DNA from: Nitrososphaerota archaeon
Lineage (GTDB): Archaea > Thermoproteota > Nitrososphaeria > Nitrososphaerales > UBA183
Direction: 5' to 3'
Assembly (NCBI GenBank): GCA_027886925.1
Contig: JAPCJN010000106.1
Coordinates: 1-7,167 of the forward strand
DNA: 7,167 nucleotides
Under the pieces are notes generated by a model. The model made no database searches. It saw only the letters and a program-made list of their open reading frames with translations, and had not been told where the DNA came from. Below, piece by piece: positions 5,501 to 7,167 of the stretch. Every line of letters begins with the position of its first letter. Position 1 is the first letter of the stretch. Both the position numbers and the translations under genes were made by a program.

Positions 5501-5513
5501 GGATAACTTATCC
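5501..5513. promoter_or_regulatory. Perfect 13-base palindrome upstream of the small Cys frame and rhomboid gene
   Basis: GGATAA and TTATCC flank a single central C, a perfect inverted repeat. It ends seven bases before the ATG at 5521, in the short gap between the hydrolase and the rhomboid unit. It could be an operator for a dimeric regulator, or the AACTTATCC part could serve as a weak TATA box with a transcript start near 5535. Confidence 0.35.
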
Positions 5514-5520
5514 AAGGCTC

Positions 5521-5637
5521 ATGGTTGACTGGAAGTCTTTCTGCACGGCGGAATGTAGCAAGGCCTTCAAGATATGCAATCTCCTAAAAGGAGGGTGGCA
5601 AGAGCGAGATGCACTGAGAGCCTTTAGACGATGGTGA
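5521..5637 (+). CDS. Small Cys-containing hypothetical protein (38 aa) overlapping the rhomboid start
   Basis: A 38-residue frame begins MVDWKSFCTAECSKAF. Three Cys at positions 8, 12 and 19 form CX3CX6C, followed by a basic amphipathic helix ending RAFRRW. The composition, with Trp, paired Cys and Lys/Arg, looks like a real small protein, possibly metal-binding or disulfide-bonded; I do not recognise it. Its TGA lies in ATGGTGA, so the last codons overlap the first of the rhomboid gene by seven bases, which would couple their translation. An in-frame GTG at 5494 could extend it by nine residues. Inside the frame, CTCCT and AGGAG (5581-5593) form a five-base stem. There is no strong ribosome binding site before 5521. 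Confidence 0.45.
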   Translation: MVDWKSFCTAECSKAFKICNLLKGGWQERDALRAFRRW

Positions 5638-6656
5638 CCACGGAAAGTAGCGAAAGGAAAGACCGCGAACCTCTTGCGACCTATTCTCTGATTCTGTCGG
5701 AAATAGTCACATTTGCACTGCTGGAAACAGTCGCGGCCCCCAATGTAATCTACTCGCTCTTCGGATTTAGCGCGTTCAGCCTTCAGCAGGGAAAGGTGTG
5801 GACGCTTGTGTCTTCGTTATTCGTTCATGCAAGCTTCTACCACCTCGCGGTGAACATGTTTCTTCTTTACGTGTTCGGAACATCCCTCGAGAAACAAGAA
5901 GGGAAGGGTTGGAAAACCCTCCTGATGGTATTCTTCGTCTCTGGAACCGTTTCACTTTTGATTGGAATCAATCTGTATCCAGCCGGTGAAAAAATCGTAG
6001 GTTCTTCAATAGCCGTGTCCGGATTAGCCGGCGCTGCCTTGATCAAGGCGCCCCTAAAGCGCTCTTCAATCTTGTTGCTATATGCGCCTCTGGGATTGGT
6101 TTCAACAATCTATTTGATATTCAACGTGTTCTTTGCCTACTACATCGGGTCCGCGCAAGGGATCGCCTATCCCTCGCACGTAATCGGATTTTTTGTGGGT
6201 ATTGGAGTTGCGGTAGCCCTCAGAATGTTCTCCCCAGGGGGGTCAGCAAAATGGAAGTCGCAATTGATAGAGTCGCTAGAAGATTATCGGGTCCATGAGT
6301 TCGTCGTTGCGCGCAACGTGCCTATCGTTAATCGCATCGAAAGGGGAGGTCATGTGGTCCGTGAAAAGGTCATAGACCTGGACGAGGACTCCTTTTTGGG
6401 CCGCGTCGGAGCTTCCGGGCTTCCAGAGTTTGGTGCACATGACAATTGTCTTTCCCCCAGGGGGCACAAGGAATGCTCCGTAGCCGACGAGTCTTGCGTT
6501 GGCCTTGACTTGGGCGGAGGAGAGTCCCTCGTGGCTCGCATTCCAGACAGAGAACTGGTCACCGACATAGAACTCAGCAAGACCCGCCGAGCATGGGACC
6601 GCACCCAAGTTTGCGACGACACACGAGAGCTGGAGCTCAAAGTCGAGCCACGTTGA
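5631..6656 (+). CDS. Rhomboid-family intramembrane serine protease-like protein (341 aa, C-terminus doubtful)
   Basis: A polytopic membrane protein of the rhomboid family. Hydrophobic segments lie at about residues 17-35, 57-83, 96-114, 123-138, 146-172 and 181-199. It has the family motif HASFYHLAVNMFLLYVFG (66-83). The serine site reads VGSSIAVSGLAG (123-134), where rhomboids usually have GxSG; Ser126 is in place but Ile replaces the following Gly. His183 in SHVIGFFVG supplies the second catalytic residue. The dyad therefore seems present but the oxyanion loop is atypical, so activity is uncertain. Residues after about 216 are encoded antisense to the neighbouring gene and resemble no domain I know; a native stop may have been lost, making the true protein about 215-225 residues. 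ATG 5631 overlaps the small Cys frame and has no near ribosome binding site, so coupled translation is likely. Confidence 0.75.
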   Translation: MVTTESSERKDREPLATYSLILSEIVTFALLETVAAPNVIYSLFGFSAFSLQQGKVWTLVSSLFVHASFYHLAVNMFLLYVFGTSLEKQEGKGWKTLLMVFFVSGTVSLLIGINLYPAGEKIVGSSIAVSGLAGAALIKAPLKRSSILLLYAPLGLVSTIYLIFNVFFAYYIGSAQGIAYPSHVIGFFVGIGVAVALRMFSPGGSAKWKSQLIESLEDYRVHEFVVARNVPIVNRIERGGHVVREKVIDLDEDSFLGRVGASGLPEFGAHDNCLSPRGHKECSVADESCVGLDLGGGESLVARIPDRELVTDIELSKTRRAWDRTQVCDDTRELELKVEPR

Positions 6657-7025
6657 GTTGATATTGGGGTTCGAGATGTTGCCCTGGATGCTGTTGTTGT
6701 TTACAGCCTGCGTAGCTGGGACGGGCCGCCCTCCGATGTCTCCGTCGGCGTAGGGTATCACGAGAAAAGGCGTGGCCGTCGGACCCTTGTAGGTTCCACC
6801 ATCTCCTCCCTTGGTTCCACCCGTTCCTCCTTCGCCTCCATCGTGGTCGCGCCCTCCGTCATGGTCTCTGTCGTGGTCATGATCGTTGCCATGGTCGTCT
6901 TCGTCGCTCGAGTGATGATGGTGCTCACTGCGTCCATCATGGACCGAGTGCTCATCGTGGTCTTGATCATGGTGACGATCCCTCGAATCGTCATCGTCTC
7001 GATGGGACCGCTTCTCGTCGCTCAT
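6276..7025 (-). CDS. His/Asp-rich protein with a C-terminal CARDB-like beta domain (249 aa)
   Basis: Residues 1-63 are extremely polar, with 15 His and 20 Asp including HHHH (35-38) and repeated HD pairs, followed by a Gly/Thr linker (63-81). Residues about 126-240 look like an immunoglobulin-like beta sandwich of the CARDB type: a VVANLGAVPCSAG strand-turn, EFYVGD, LVPPGGKTIV, a Trp-x-Pro and a closing SPFDAINDRHVARN, which is a recognisable ending of such domains. There are no signal peptide and no membrane helix. The head probably binds divalent metal such as nickel, zinc or copper, which is inference. The ATG overlaps the stop of the upstream hydrolase by ATGA, so both are made from one mRNA. 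The last 381 bases lie antisense to the rhomboid frame; the recognisable domain here argues that this strand is the coding one in the overlap. Confidence 0.75.
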   Translation of the reverse strand: MSDEKRSHRDDDDSRDRHHDQDHDEHSVHDGRSEHHHHSSDEDDHGNDHDHDRDHDGGRDHDGGEGGTGGTKGGDGGTYKGPTATPFLVIPYADGDIGGRPVPATQAVNNNSIQGNISNPNINSTWLDFELQLSCVVANLGAVPCSAGLAEFYVGDQFSVWNASHEGLSSAQVKANARLVGYGAFLVPPGGKTIVMCTKLWKPGSSDAAQKGVLVQVYDLFTDHMTSPFDAINDRHVARNDELMDPIIF

Positions 7026-7167
7026 TTGTCCGTCTCCGAGTATGCTGCTGGCAAAGGCGATGCCACGACGCCGTTCGGCGAGTCCCCGGCGTCCAGGTTG
7101 TTGAGAAAGTACACTATCTCTTTGGCGAAGAGGTTGGGCCGCTCATCGTGGAAGCTGTGGCCAGTGT
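7022..7167 (-). CDS. Alpha/beta hydrolase, C-terminal 47 residues only
   Basis: The gene enters from the right edge; only the C-terminus is visible. TGHSFHDERPNLFAKEIVYF has the form of the last part of an alpha/beta hydrolase: a Gly-His carrying the catalytic histidine, a conserved Glu-Arg-Pro, then the final helix ending in a Phe-Leu. A tail of about 25 Pro/Ala/Asp residues follows before the TGA at 7024-7022. The stop overlaps the ATG of the His/Asp-rich gene (ATGA), which marks an operon. The nucleophile region and substrate are outside the window. Confidence 0.65.
   Translation of the reverse strand, partial: TGHSFHDERPNLFAKEIVYFLNNLDAGDSPNGVVASPLPAAYSETDK

Noticed and set aside
1..7167. 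Mobile element, CRISPR array, toxin-antitoxin or defence island
   Set aside because: No transposase, integrase, regularly spaced repeats, terminal inverted repeats flanking genes, or known defence domains were seen.

Overview
The window looks archaeal, most likely a soil or sediment member of the Nitrososphaeria (Thaumarchaeota) or a relative. The evidence is indirect. Several genes have an AT-rich TATA-like box centred 26-28 bases before the start codon, which is the layout of leaderless archaeal transcripts. The regulator is a double winged-helix Lrp/AsnC-like protein of a kind common in that group, and short DUF1059-like proteins and a DUF998 membrane protein are present. There is no rRNA, tRNA, insertion sequence, CRISPR array or phage gene, so the lineage call is an inference.

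Layout. Positions 1-650 hold three very small Cys/His proteins resembling DUF1059: one leaves the left edge on the minus strand and two run in tandem on the plus strand, each with its own promoter and with a hairpin/T-tract terminator between them. Positions 681-1604 (minus) encode the Lrp/AsnC-like regulator, which is divergent from a berberine-bridge-type FAD oxidase (1765-3189, plus) across about 160 bases carrying both TATA boxes. On the minus strand, 3186-4148 reads as a DUF998 six-helix membrane protein followed by two tiny overlapping frames that may be one frameshifted small gene. Positions 4149-4637 lack a convincing gene but contain two adjacent, similarly built hairpins and a possible decayed reading frame. 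An alpha/beta hydrolase follows (4638-5441, plus), then a Cys-containing 38-residue frame overlapping the start of a rhomboid-family membrane protein (5521-6656, plus). The right end, on the minus strand, has the C-terminus of a second alpha/beta hydrolase overlapping by ATGA a protein with a His/Asp-rich head and a CARDB-like beta domain.

How the genes fit together. The window reads as accessory chromosome with small independent units rather than one pathway. The clearest functional link is the divergent regulator/oxidase pair, where the regulator may control the oxidase. The second hydrolase and the His/Asp-rich protein are translationally coupled. The rhomboid frame runs 381 bases antisense into the His/Asp-rich gene, so one of the two 3' ends is probably not native. 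I see no complete new defence or metabolic system. The most novel items are the DUF1059-like mini-gene cluster, the Cys-rich small frame coupled to the rhomboid gene, the His/Asp-rich CARDB-like protein and the hairpin pair at 4413-4492.
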